Shown here in pieces: positions 42,273 to 50,910 of a stretch of 64,000 nt of DNA. The DNA comes from Lachnospiraceae bacterium (GTDB taxonomy: Bacteria > Bacillota > Clostridia > Lachnospirales > Lachnospiraceae), in contig VSND01000018.1 in NCBI GenBank assembly GCA_009774145.1, positions 1-64,000 of the forward strand, given 5' to 3'. The position numbers and the translations under genes are program-made. Within the stretch, counting starts at the first letter, position 1. Every line of letters starts with the position of its first letter. The notes beneath the pieces were generated by a model, which saw only the letters and a program-made list of their open reading frames with translations, had not been told where the DNA came from and ran no database searches.

Positions 42273-43199
42273 ATGAGAAAAGAAATCATATATGAGAACC
42301 GTTCTCTGTACCGGGACGCCTTCCGGATCCAGGCATACATTTTCGGAACGGGGAGAAGATCGGTCTGCATTGCAGGGAGCATGAGGGGAAATGAATATCA
42401 GCAGCTGTATACTTGTTCACAGATCATACAGGCATTGAAGAGGCTGGAGAAAGAAGGCCGGTTGCTGGACGGACATGAGATCATGGTCATTCCGTCGCTC
42501 AATCCTTACTCCATGAATATCGAGAAGCGCTTCTGGCCCATCGACAATACGGACATCAACCGGATGTTTCCGGGTTACAGCGAAGGAGAGACGACCCAGC
42601 GGATTGCAGGCGCTGTCTTTGAGAAGATCAAAGACTGTGCGTTCGGAATTCAGTTTGCGTCCAATTATATGCCGGGAGAGTTCATGCCTCATGTGACGAT
42701 GATGAAGACCGGATTCGAGGATGTGAAGGGCGCCATGGAATTTTGCATGCCCTATGTGGTGGTTCGAAATCCCAGACCCTATGATACGACAACACTTAAC
42801 TATAACTGGCAGATCTGGGAGACAAAAGCGTACAGTCTGTATACTACGACGACAGACCGCATCAATCGGAAAAGCGCCGAAAGAGGGGTCGATTCGGTGC
42901 TGCATTTTCTGGAATCCGTCGGATGTGTCAGATACGGCAGGCGTCCGGGCTATCTGTCAAAGGTGGTCGATGACCAGGAGATGATTCCGGTCCGGACAGA
43001 GGAAGCCGGACTCTTTGAGCCGATGGTGGAAGTGGAACAGGAAGTGAAAAAAGGCGATCTGCTGGCCCGGATTCTGGATCCGGTGGACGCAGAAGAGCGT
43101 TCCCGAATCTATGCGCCTGAAAGCGGGATCCTTTTCTTCCGGCATGGCGGTCAGCTGACGTATGCGCACACGGCAGTATTCAAGCTGATTCCGGTGTAG
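42273..43199 (+). CDS. M14/AspA-like paralogue lacking catalytic residues
   Basis: A 308-residue paralogue of the preceding gene product: same length, same NPxxMN/DINRMFPG block (residues 77-101) and same C-terminal barrel (EVEQEVKKGDLLARILDPVD). The zinc motif reads MRGNE, with Arg38 instead of His (Glu41 kept). The HASN block reads FASN (Phe128 instead of His), and the catalytic VVEMGVG is replaced by SLYTTTTDR. It is therefore probably inactive and may serve as a substrate-binding or dimer partner. No frameshift or stop is present, so it is maintained as a protein. Last gene of the cluster. Confidence 0.82.
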   Translation: MRKEIIYENRSLYRDAFRIQAYIFGTGRRSVCIAGSMRGNEYQQLYTCSQIIQALKRLEKEGRLLDGHEIMVIPSLNPYSMNIEKRFWPIDNTDINRMFPGYSEGETTQRIAGAVFEKIKDCAFGIQFASNYMPGEFMPHVTMMKTGFEDVKGAMEFCMPYVVVRNPRPYDTTTLNYNWQIWETKAYSLYTTTTDRINRKSAERGVDSVLHFLESVGCVRYGRRPGYLSKVVDDQEMIPVRTEEAGLFEPMVEVEQEVKKGDLLARILDPVDAEERSRIYAPESGILFFRHGGQLTYAHTAVFKLIPV

Positions 43200-43252
43200 A
43201 ACATGAACCTGTCGTCCTGTTGCCTGACATTGCCGCCATACAGGAAAAAGTC

Positions 43253-43795
43253 TCAGGAATCCCGTTTATCGAAACAGAACATGCTGAAAAAGGTCGTGAT
43301 GCCGGGCGCGCATTCGTAATCCATATGGCAGAGGTCTGTCATTTCTTTCACAAAGATGCAGTAGGCGGACATACAGGAACACTGCATTTTGGGGAAACGG
43401 CAGGGCTCCCCTGTGGTGATGGCGCAGGGGTCGCACAGGCTGCAGCCGCTGACGCCGATCATCAGTCCGGGTTCATCCACCTGGTCGATAAGCTGCCGGG
43501 TCAGTTGATTATGCGCGCTCTTTGCCGGTTTGATCTGGGCGTTGTCCAGCGGATCCTCGATGTCCCACATGGTCTGCATGACCAGTGCCTGTTTCCAGCA
43601 AAGCACTTTTTCCTTCATCTCTTCCACGGTTCCGCAGGCGGGCGGACAGGCATAGTTGACGCCGTATTTTCCGCACTGATTCTCCTCGCACAGCGTGCGG
43701 AATGCCGGAACAAACACCAGTTTGTCCGTATCAATAATGGCGGCGTCGGCAAAACCGAGTTCCAGCGCCAGATCGACTAATTTTTTTCCATCCAT
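43253..43795 (-). CDS. DUF2284 cysteine-rich metal-binding protein
   Basis: A 180-residue cytoplasmic protein with two Cys groups: CGKYGVNYACPPACG near residues 41-55 and CSLCDPCAITTGEPC near 117-131, with CSCMSAYCIF following. This is the DUF2284 pattern, thought to bind a metal or iron-sulfur cluster; function unknown. It faces the M14 genes tail to tail and is separated from murF upstream by 90 bases, so it may be the last gene of the murF transcript. Confidence 0.8.
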   Translation of the reverse strand: MDGKKLVDLALELGFADAAIIDTDKLVFVPAFRTLCEENQCGKYGVNYACPPACGTVEEMKEKVLCWKQALVMQTMWDIEDPLDNAQIKPAKSAHNQLTRQLIDQVDEPGLMIGVSGCSLCDPCAITTGEPCRFPKMQCSCMSAYCIFVKEMTDLCHMDYECAPGITTFFSMFCFDKRDS

Positions 43796-43885
43796 AAGTG
43801 GTTCCTCCTGTTCTTTTTCCTGACCGGATGTATTGCCATTGCACAGGACAGCATTTCTGACTGCCGGATATCACAGGCTGACATA

Positions 43886-45235
43886 TCAATCTGACAGTGC
43901 AGTGACGATCTGCCCGAAATTCATATAGTGAGATGCCTTGATCAGGATGGAGTCGCCATCCTGCAGGATCTGATCTTTTGCATTCAGAAACGCGTCCACC
44001 GTATCATAGTGCAGGCAGAGCGCCTGTGAGTTCTGTGCTGTCTCATGGATGGCCTTGCTGAGGGTTCCGATGGTGACGACCACATCTGTATGGAGTTTCT
44101 GGATGTGTTTGCCCACCGATCCGTGCAGCTCTTCCGAGCGGTCGCCCAGTTCTCCCATATCCCCCAGTATGGCCACTTTTCTGGTCAGCGCATACTCCAG
44201 TACATCCAGCATGGCACACACAGATACCGGATTGGAATTATAGCAGTCATCCACCAGGGTGTAGCGTCTGGTGTGCAGGATATTGCTGCGGCCGCTTAAG
44301 GGTTTCAGTGTCTCGATCCCTTTCTTGATCTGTTCTGCGGTAAGTCCAAGGGAACGTCCCACAGAGACGCCGGCACAGGCATTATAGACCATATGTGTGC
44401 CGGGAAGCGGGATCGTGACCGTGATTGTCTGCTCGCCGGCATGGATCCGGCAGCGGACGCCGTCAAGCCCCAGATTTTCCACCTGGTCTGCCCATACCTG
44501 ATTCGAAGATTCCCGGCCGTATGTGACGGCACGGTCTTTCAGCGCAGCCAGCATGTCATCGTCTCCATTGATAAAGATACCGGCATTCTCGGCCGCATAG
44601 TCCAGCATCTCTGTTTTGGCCTTCAGGATTCCTTCCCTGCTTCCCAGATATTCCAGATGCGCCACTCCGATATTGGTGAAGACGCAGTGGGTCGGACGTA
44701 CCATCCGGCTTAGACGGTGCATCTCACCGAAATGGTTCATGCCCATCTCCAGAACTGCAGCTTCGTGGCATTCATCGATCATGAAAATGGTCAGCGGGAC
44801 GCCGATTTCGTTGTTAAAATTGCCGGGTGTTTTAAGAACCTGATATTTTTGTGACAGAACAGAAGCAATCATCTCCTTGGTGCTGGTCTTGCCAACGCTT
44901 CCGGTAATGCCGACAACCGGGATAGAAAGTGTCTTCCGGAAGGCTTCTGCCGCATCCTTCAAAGCCTGCAGCGTGTTGTCTACCAGAAGATAAGGTCCTG
45001 CCGGATCGGACAGCTTCTGCTGGCTCACAGCACAGAGAGCGCCCTTCTCATATACTTTCGGTATAAAGCAATGGCCGTCGACCCGTTCTCCCGGGACTGC
45101 CACAAACAGACAGCCCTCCTGAACCAGTCGGCTGTCCACGGTGACTCCCTGTATGGTTTTCTCCAGCAGTTCTGCCGGACCATACCAGGTTCCGCGGCAT
45201 GCGTCCAGAAACTGTCTGACTGTAAAATGACTCAT
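43886..45235 (-). CDS. murF: UDP-MurNAc-tripeptide-D-Ala-D-Ala ligase MurF
   Basis: A 449-residue Mur ligase: N-terminal domain with GVTVDSRLVQEGCLFVAVPG, P-loop VVGITGSVGKTSTKEMIASV near residue 105, EMGMNHFGEMHRL, and the C-terminal VDDCYNSNPVSVCAMLDVL and LGDMGELG typical of MurF. It adds the D-Ala-D-Ala dipeptide to the cell-wall precursor. Its ATG overlaps the stop of ddl (ATGA), so the dipeptide maker and user are co-translated. An in-frame start at 45286 lies inside ddl and is unlikely. Confidence 0.96.
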   Translation of the reverse strand: MSHFTVRQFLDACRGTWYGPAELLEKTIQGVTVDSRLVQEGCLFVAVPGERVDGHCFIPKVYEKGALCAVSQQKLSDPAGPYLLVDNTLQALKDAAEAFRKTLSIPVVGITGSVGKTSTKEMIASVLSQKYQVLKTPGNFNNEIGVPLTIFMIDECHEAAVLEMGMNHFGEMHRLSRMVRPTHCVFTNIGVAHLEYLGSREGILKAKTEMLDYAAENAGIFINGDDDMLAALKDRAVTYGRESSNQVWADQVENLGLDGVRCRIHAGEQTITVTIPLPGTHMVYNACAGVSVGRSLGLTAEQIKKGIETLKPLSGRSNILHTRRYTLVDDCYNSNPVSVCAMLDVLEYALTRKVAILGDMGELGDRSEELHGSVGKHIQKLHTDVVVTIGTLSKAIHETAQNSQALCLHYDTVDAFLNAKDQILQDGDSILIKASHYMNFGQIVTALSD

Positions 45236-46296
45236 GGGATATTGCCTCCTGTCTGGTATTTTTTCAGGGACACATGCAGGATCCACTCACACAGCTCTGC
45301 ATAGGACATTCCGAGCGCCGCTGCTTCCTGCGGCATCAGGCTGGTAGGCGTCATGCCGGGCAGGGTATTTACTTCCAGCGCATAATCCTCTCCCGAGCGG
45401 TCATCCAGCATAAAATCCACCCGTGCATATCCCTCAACGCCTAAAACGGCACAGGCATCTTCTGCGTGTTTCTGCATCCGTGCGGCAGTCTTCTGCGGCA
45501 GATTTGCCGGACAGGTCTCCACCGTACTGCCTGCCTGATATTTGTTCTTATAATCGTAAAAGCCGCTGATAGGCGCGATCTCGATAATGGGGAGCGCTTT
45601 TCCTTCCACAACAGCGATGGAAAATTCCCTTCCAGGGATACAGCGCTCGATCAGCACTTCGTCTTCGTAGGAAAATGCCTCTGTTAAAGCCTGTTTCAGG
45701 CCGGATTCATCTTCCGCCCGGTATACGCCTACGGAAGAACCGCCGCAGCAGGTTTTGACCATGCATGGGAAACCGATGGTTTCCGGAACTTCATAAGGCG
45801 TTCCTTTTTTGACGGTGATGGAAGGCGGAGTCGGGATGCCGAATCCGCGGAACATCTGTTTGGTGATGTTTTTATCCATGCAAAGGGCGCTGCTGGTATG
45901 CCCGGTACCGGTGTAGCGGATCCCCATCAGGTCGAACAGCGCCTGGAGCCGCCCGTCTTCTCCGTTGGCCCCGTGAAGTCCCAGAAATACCATATCGCAC
46001 AGGCGGCACAGTTCCAGCACATTGGGACCCAGCAGACTGCGGAAGTTGGGTCGCTGTGCTTTTATCTGTTCCAGATCCGGCGCTTCTTCTGCAACGCCCC
46101 GGACGGAAGCCGCCCAGTCAAATTCCCGGTCGAACAGTTCTTCCGGCGGCCCCTGGATATCGGGAAGTCCAAGAAATACATCCAGAAGGATTACCCGATG
46201 TCCCTGTTCCTTTAATGCCTGATAGATGCCTGCGCCGCTGCTTAAGGATACATCGCGTTCCGTGCTGATGCCGCCTGCAAGTACAACAATCTTCAT
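45232..46296 (-). CDS. ddl: D-alanine-D-alanine ligase
   Basis: A 354-residue ATP-grasp ligase: VLAGGISTERDVSLSSG near the start, MVFLGLHGANGEDGRLQALF, DLMGIRYTGTGHTSSALCMDK, GFPCMVKTCCGGSSVGVYRA, the DFMLDDRSGEDYALEVNTLPGMTP block with metal-binding Glu/Asn, and SLMPQEAAALG. It joins two D-Ala for the wall precursor. The ATG at 46296 has GGAGG five bases upstream and suits the family; one at 46317 overlaps the plsC stop. Confidence 0.95.
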   Translation of the reverse strand: MKIVVLAGGISTERDVSLSSGAGIYQALKEQGHRVILLDVFLGLPDIQGPPEELFDREFDWAASVRGVAEEAPDLEQIKAQRPNFRSLLGPNVLELCRLCDMVFLGLHGANGEDGRLQALFDLMGIRYTGTGHTSSALCMDKNITKQMFRGFGIPTPPSITVKKGTPYEVPETIGFPCMVKTCCGGSSVGVYRAEDESGLKQALTEAFSYEDEVLIERCIPGREFSIAVVEGKALPIIEIAPISGFYDYKNKYQAGSTVETCPANLPQKTAARMQKHAEDACAVLGVEGYARVDFMLDDRSGEDYALEVNTLPGMTPTSLMPQEAAALGMSYAELCEWILHVSLKKYQTGGNIP

Positions 46297-46313
46297 AGAT
46301 TCCTCCAGTTTGT

Positions 46314-47042
46314 TCATATGATCTGATGCTGATCCAGCATCTGCCGGATCTTCTGCTGTGTATAAGCTCCGAGAAACTTCTGCTCCTCCTTTGTCAGCTC
46401 CTTTGGATAGATGGGTGCGCCGTATTCCACGATCACCTTACATGGGCGTATCTTTGGAATGTGATTTTCAAAGATCTCCGCAGAATTGCTGATCGCCATG
46501 GGAATGATGGCGCAGCCTGTTTTGGAGGCCATCTTCATGCTGCCTTCTTTAAAGGGCTGCATTTTTCCGTCCCTGCTTCTGCGTCCCTCCGGAAAGATGC
46601 AGATGGAGATGCCCTTTTTGATGTAGTCGATGCCGGTCAGGATCATCTGCATGCCGGCCCGGATATCCGTACGGTCCAGAAACAGGCAGTAGAGCCGTTT
46701 CATCCAGTCTCTGAGGAGCGGATAGCGGAGCATCTCTGACTTTGCCACATATCCGGTGAGCCCCGGACACTGGGAATAGGTCATCAAAATGTCAAAATAA
46801 CTGTTGTGGTTGCCGATATAGAGAACTGCCTGGTCCTTTGGGACATTTTCCCTGCCGATATAAGTGATATCGGTCCCACTCACCCACAGAATCAGCTTAA
46901 ATGCAGCCTGCACCATGCGTAGGCAGCTGATATCGCGCAGATATGGGTTCCATCGTCCGATCAGCCACTCGATCAGCAGAACCGGGATTCCGAGGATCAG
47001 ATAGAGCAGGAGGATCAGGACAACCAGTATCAAACGTATCAT
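46314..47042 (-). CDS. plsC: 1-acyl-glycerol-3-phosphate acyltransferase
   Basis: A 242-residue inner-membrane enzyme: a first span (LILVVLILLLYLILGIPVLL), then the catalytic HX4D in YIGNHNSYFDILMTY, the substrate motif ICIFPEGRRSRDGKM, and IIPMAISNSAEIF. It makes phosphatidic acid from lysophosphatidic acid. It lies 27 bases after malQ and just before ddl. Confidence 0.93.
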   Translation of the reverse strand: MIRLILVVLILLLYLILGIPVLLIEWLIGRWNPYLRDISCLRMVQAAFKLILWVSGTDITYIGRENVPKDQAVLYIGNHNSYFDILMTYSQCPGLTGYVAKSEMLRYPLLRDWMKRLYCLFLDRTDIRAGMQMILTGIDYIKKGISICIFPEGRRSRDGKMQPFKEGSMKMASKTGCAIIPMAISNSAEIFENHIPKIRPCKVIVEYGAPIYPKELTKEEQKFLGAYTQQKIRQMLDQHQII

Positions 47043-47069
47043 ATACAGATCCCTCTTTCTACAGGTATA

Positions 47070-48593
47070 TCATCCGAATCTTCCATAAAGTTCCGTCAGC
47101 TGCTTCAGTCCCCGGGCCATTCCCTCATCCAGCAGTCCGGCACGGAAGCGGAACGTCCAGTTTCCCCGGGGGCTTCCGGGTACATTCATCCGCGCTTCAG
47201 ACCCCAGCTTTAAGAGATCCTGAACCGGGAAGATGGCGTATCTTGCAATCGTTCCGAGACAGGTGCGGATGAAATCCCAGCTTACGCTTCCGGCATCGGT
47301 GTTCATGTAGCGGCGGACCTTGTCGCGGTTCTGTTCACTGGTGTTCTCATACCAGCCGCAGCTTGTGTCGTTGTCATGGGTTCCGGTATAGCAGATACAG
47401 TTGCGGGTATCCAGCTGATGGGGAAGGAAGGTGCTCTCTCCGCCTTCGAAACCGAACTGAAGGATCTTCATGCCCGGGAAGCCGAAGGTATCTCTCAGGC
47501 GTTCCACCTCAGGCGTGATAATTCCCAGATCCTCTGCAAAGATTGGAAGTTCTCCGTCCAGCGCCCTGCGGATTACAAGGAACAGATCTTCCTCCGGCCC
47601 CTTTTTCCATTTTCCGTTCAGGGCAGTCTCTTCCCCGTAGGGAACCGCCCAGTATGCTTCAAATCCGCGGAAATGGTCAATACGCACATAGTCAACCTGA
47701 TCCAGCTGGTTGCGGATGCGTTCCACCCACCAGCGGTAGCCGTCCTCTTTATGTGCTTTCCAGTCATAGAGCGGATTGCCCCACAGCTGTCCGGTGGCGC
47801 TGAAATAATCGGGCGGCACGCCGGCCACCTCCAGAGGGTAGCCCCTGGAGTCCAGACAGAACATGTTCTTGTTCGCCCAGACGTCCGCACTGTCCCAGCA
47901 GGGGAAGATCGGAATATCTCCAATGATGGCGATGCCTTTTTTATTGGCATATTCCTTCAGATCGTACCACTGGCTGTAAAACAGGAACTGGACGAACCGA
48001 TAGTAATCCACTTCATGTTTCAGAATCGTGCACCATTTTTCCCGCTCCGGAGCATCCGGATCCTTCAGGCTGTCTTCCCATTCATACCATGGAAGCCCTT
48101 TGTGAAACTCTTTTCCGGCCATAAACAGACAGTAATCCGACAGCCAGAATTTGTTGCTGTCACAGAAGGCGTCGTATTCTTCCAGAAGGTTTTTGTCTGC
48201 CGTATGGCGGAAACTGGTATAGGCCTTTTTCAGCAGTCCGGTCTTGTATGCAAGGACTTTTTCATACTCCACATGGTCCGGGTCAAATGCCGGAACATCG
48301 GCCAGGTCTTCGGCAGTCAGAAGCTTCTCCTGTTTCAGAAGCTCCGGGCTGATAAGGAGCGGCTGACCGGCAAACACGGAAAAACTCTGGTACGGAGAGT
48401 CTCCGACCGTGGTAGGTCCCAGCGGCAGCACCTGCCACAGATGCTGTCCGGCGCTGGCCAGAAAATCAATAAAATCATAAGCTCCCTGTCCCATGTCCCC
48501 GATGCCGTATGGGGATGGAAAGGAAGTGGGGTGGGCAAGAACGCCGCTGTAGCGGTGGTTGGTCTTGTCTTCTTCTGCAATTTTAAAATGCAC
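47070..48593 (-). CDS. malQ: 4-alpha-glucanotransferase (amylomaltase)
   Basis: A 507-residue GH77 enzyme: HPTSFPSPYGIGDMGQGAYDFIDF at the start, WQVLPLGPTTVGDSPYQSFSVFAG, GDIPIFPCWDSADVWAN, VRIDHFRGFEAYWAVP with the nucleophile Asp, FAEDLGIITPEVE with the acid/base Glu, and YTGTHDNDTSCGWY. It disproportionates malto-oligosaccharides in glycogen or starch use. It is the first gene of a malQ-plsC-ddl-murF run. Confidence 0.96.
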   Translation of the reverse strand: MHFKIAEEDKTNHRYSGVLAHPTSFPSPYGIGDMGQGAYDFIDFLASAGQHLWQVLPLGPTTVGDSPYQSFSVFAGQPLLISPELLKQEKLLTAEDLADVPAFDPDHVEYEKVLAYKTGLLKKAYTSFRHTADKNLLEEYDAFCDSNKFWLSDYCLFMAGKEFHKGLPWYEWEDSLKDPDAPEREKWCTILKHEVDYYRFVQFLFYSQWYDLKEYANKKGIAIIGDIPIFPCWDSADVWANKNMFCLDSRGYPLEVAGVPPDYFSATGQLWGNPLYDWKAHKEDGYRWWVERIRNQLDQVDYVRIDHFRGFEAYWAVPYGEETALNGKWKKGPEEDLFLVIRRALDGELPIFAEDLGIITPEVERLRDTFGFPGMKILQFGFEGGESTFLPHQLDTRNCICYTGTHDNDTSCGWYENTSEQNRDKVRRYMNTDAGSVSWDFIRTCLGTIARYAIFPVQDLLKLGSEARMNVPGSPRGNWTFRFRAGLLDEGMARGLKQLTELYGRFG

Positions 48594-48812
48594 GGGGTTT
48601 ATCCTCCTGATCCTGTGATAAGTTGAGCAGCCGGTGTCTGTTCCGTCTGCTTCCTGTGCAGACAGAACACAGCGAAACAGCAGCGGTCAAAATACCGGCC
48701 TCATTTTATTATATTATAATAGATAGGCAGGAAGAATACAAGAAATAAGACTGGTCTGAAAAGGGGATTTTCCACATAAGTATAGAATAAACAGACAGGA
48801 GAAGATGCATGC
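48594..48812. promoter_or_regulatory. divergent promoter region, malQ / lipoprotein gene
   Basis: A 219-base divergent gap. The AT-rich TTTATTATATTATAATAG stretch (48704-48723) is the likely promoter core, but I could not fix the -35 boxes for either direction. No other structure is seen. Confidence 0.35.
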
Positions 48813-49211
48813 ATGAAAAAATGGTGTCTCGTGGTGCTGACGATGTGCATACTGGCAGGATGCGGCGTGCAGACGCAGGACGAAGAACGGCTTTCCGATC
48901 TGGAATTTACCGTTCTTGCCCCGGAGAATATCCCGGAGGAATTAAGAAATGTGCTGGAAGAGAAAAAAGCCTCTCCTTTTAAGGTGACCTATGAAGATGA
49001 AGGGTATCTGTATATTTGTATCGGATATGGAGAACAGCAGACCAGCGGCTACAGTATTGTTGTGGAGGACCTGTATCAGACCAGCAATGCAGTCTGTGTG
49101 GATACGGAGCTTCTGGGTCCCGGGAAAGGAGAAGAAACGGCGGAGGCGACGACCTGTCCATATATGGTACTGAAGCTGCAGGACATTGATAAACCGGTGA
49201 TTTTTAAATAA
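48813..49211 (+). CDS. small lipoprotein with PrcB-like C-terminal domain
   Basis: A 132-residue protein with the lipoprotein signal MKKWCLVVLTMCILAGCG, Cys17 modified. The rest has FTVLAPENIPEELRNVLEEKK, YLYICIGYGEQQTSGYSIVV and CPYMVLKLQDID, the pattern of the PrcB/protease-complex C-terminal domain. It sits on the membrane just before sipL (28-base gap). Its role is unknown; a sporulation link is suggested only by context. Confidence 0.75.
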   Translation: MKKWCLVVLTMCILAGCGVQTQDEERLSDLEFTVLAPENIPEELRNVLEEKKASPFKVTYEDEGYLYICIGYGEQQTSGYSIVVEDLYQTSNAVCVDTELLGPGKGEETAEATTCPYMVLKLQDIDKPVIFK

Positions 49212-49239
49212 ATGGGAAGATCAGGAAAGGGTTGATGGT

Positions 49240-50805
49240 ATGGAATTAGAACGCAGATATGTCACACTGAACCGCAGAAGAGGAAGGGCAGTCAGCCAGA
49301 TTACGCTGGAAGAGGACCTGAATGTACCGGATCAGAAGCCGGATATTTTTCGGGTGATCCACCGGCAGGGCGAATTCCGTTCGGATGAGGTCAAGGGAGA
49401 AAACGGAAAAGTGAAGGTGCGCGGGATCTTTCTGTACCGGATTCTGTATCTGGCAGAAGGGGCAGACCGTATGCCGGAGGTTCTTGAGGGCAGCATCCCG
49501 GTGGATGAGACGGTATTCTTAAATGAACTGGAAGAGGGAGATCTGCTGGATTTTCACTGGGAACTGGAAGATCTGCATGCTTCCGCGATTCATTCCAGAA
49601 AGGCAAATGTCAAGTGTGTGCTGGCTCTGACCGCGGAGGCCATGAAGGAGCAGCCGGTTCCGCTGGTCAGCAGTCAGCCGGAGGAAGAAGATCTGTATGT
49701 GAAGACCTGTCCGGTACGCCTGCAGCAGGAAGTTATACATAAAAAGGATACCCTGCGGATTAAGGAGGAGGTAAATCTTCCGCCCGGAAGGCCGAACATC
49801 CGGCGGCTGATCTGGAAGGAAATGCGCCTGCAGGGAACGGAGGTTCGTCAGGATGAGGGAAGGCTTCTGGTCAAAGGGGAGCTCCTGATCTTTTTCCTCT
49901 ATGAATGTGAGGATGAGCCGGGGAGGCTTCAATGGGTAGAGCAGGGAATCCCGTTCCATCAGGAGGTGGAATGCGAGGCATGCCATACGGATCTGACCGG
50001 AAAGGCGGAGGTTGCGCTTTTGCGCGGAGAGATGGAACTTCAGGCAGATTATGACGGGGAACCGAGAACGGTGCGGATTGATGCGGTGCTGGATCTGCTT
50101 CTTAGATATTTTGAAGATTCTTCCGCAGAAGTGCTTTGCGATGCTTACAGTCTTGCCCGGGAGATCCTGCCGAAGAAACAGCAGTATGAATGGGACTTTG
50201 TCCGGAATGTGTCAGATTCCAGGGCAAGAATGGGCGGACGCATGAAGCTGAAGGATACGGATCCCAAAATCCTTCAGATTTTATGCACCGGAGCCCAGGT
50301 CCATCTGGACCATACGGAACAGAGCGAACAGGGATTGCTCGCCCAGGGAACCGTAGAGCTGTGGGTGCTGTATGCAGCCTCTGATGATGCACAGCCCCTT
50401 GCCTGCGCGATGCAGTCCTTCCCCTTTGAACACACGGCGGAACTGCAGGACAGCAGGGAAAAATGCGAATGGCAGGTATTCCTCTGTCTGGATCAGCTGA
50501 CGGTATCCATGCTGGATGCCCAGGAACTGGAGATGAAAGCAGTCCTGCAGATGCAGATTCTGTTTGTTCAGCCGTCCGGTCTGGAGCTGGTGGAGGATCT
50601 GGAGGAGGAGCCTCTGGATCTGGAGCGCCTGCGCCGGATGCCGGGCATGAGCATTCACATCGTCCAGCCCGGCGAAAGCCTGTGGGATATTGCCAAAACA
50701 CATGCAACTTCCTGCGACGTGGTCATGGACCTGAATGAATGGAAAGAGGATGCCCTGAAGACCGGACAGAAGCTTCTGATCGTAAAGGAAGCTGCAAGAT
50801 CGTAA
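49240..50805 (+). CDS. sipL: SPOCS-LysM spore coat morphogenetic protein, SipL-like
   Basis: A 521-residue protein. The first part is strand-rich, with repeated SPOCS/DUF3794 units marked by LPEGRPxIRRLIWKEM-like stretches (VNLPPGRPNIRRLIWKEM around residue 185) and a third unit around 310-450. The C-terminal LysM (MSIHIVQPGESLWDIAKTHA and LNEWKEDALKTGQKLLIV) ends the protein. This order matches SipL of Clostridioides, which binds SpoIVA and anchors coat to the forespore. It is in the same orientation as the germination genes downstream. Confidence 0.87.
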   Translation: MELERRYVTLNRRRGRAVSQITLEEDLNVPDQKPDIFRVIHRQGEFRSDEVKGENGKVKVRGIFLYRILYLAEGADRMPEVLEGSIPVDETVFLNELEEGDLLDFHWELEDLHASAIHSRKANVKCVLALTAEAMKEQPVPLVSSQPEEEDLYVKTCPVRLQQEVIHKKDTLRIKEEVNLPPGRPNIRRLIWKEMRLQGTEVRQDEGRLLVKGELLIFFLYECEDEPGRLQWVEQGIPFHQEVECEACHTDLTGKAEVALLRGEMELQADYDGEPRTVRIDAVLDLLLRYFEDSSAEVLCDAYSLAREILPKKQQYEWDFVRNVSDSRARMGGRMKLKDTDPKILQILCTGAQVHLDHTEQSEQGLLAQGTVELWVLYAASDDAQPLACAMQSFPFEHTAELQDSREKCEWQVFLCLDQLTVSMLDAQELEMKAVLQMQILFVQPSGLELVEDLEEEPLDLERLRRMPGMSIHIVQPGESLWDIAKTHATSCDVVMDLNEWKEDALKTGQKLLIVKEAARS

Positions 50806-50841
50806 ATCAGGATTCCGGTTCAGAGCAGGCGCCGGCATGTT

Positions 50842-50870
50842 TTGACAATCTGCCGGCTACCTGTTAAACT
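50842..50870 (+). promoter_or_regulatory. candidate promoter of ispE
   Basis: TTGACA (50842-50847) and TAAACT (50865-50870) are 17 bases apart, 41 bases upstream of ispE. The -35 is perfect and the -10 is weak. Confidence 0.45.
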
Positions 50871-50910
50871 GTTTTTATCATGAAGAAAAGGGAAAGGATT
50901 TACGCAGGAG

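Noticed and set aside
47376..48626. Plus-strand open frame of 416 codons
   Set aside because: Antisense to malQ, without ribosome site or recognisable domain.
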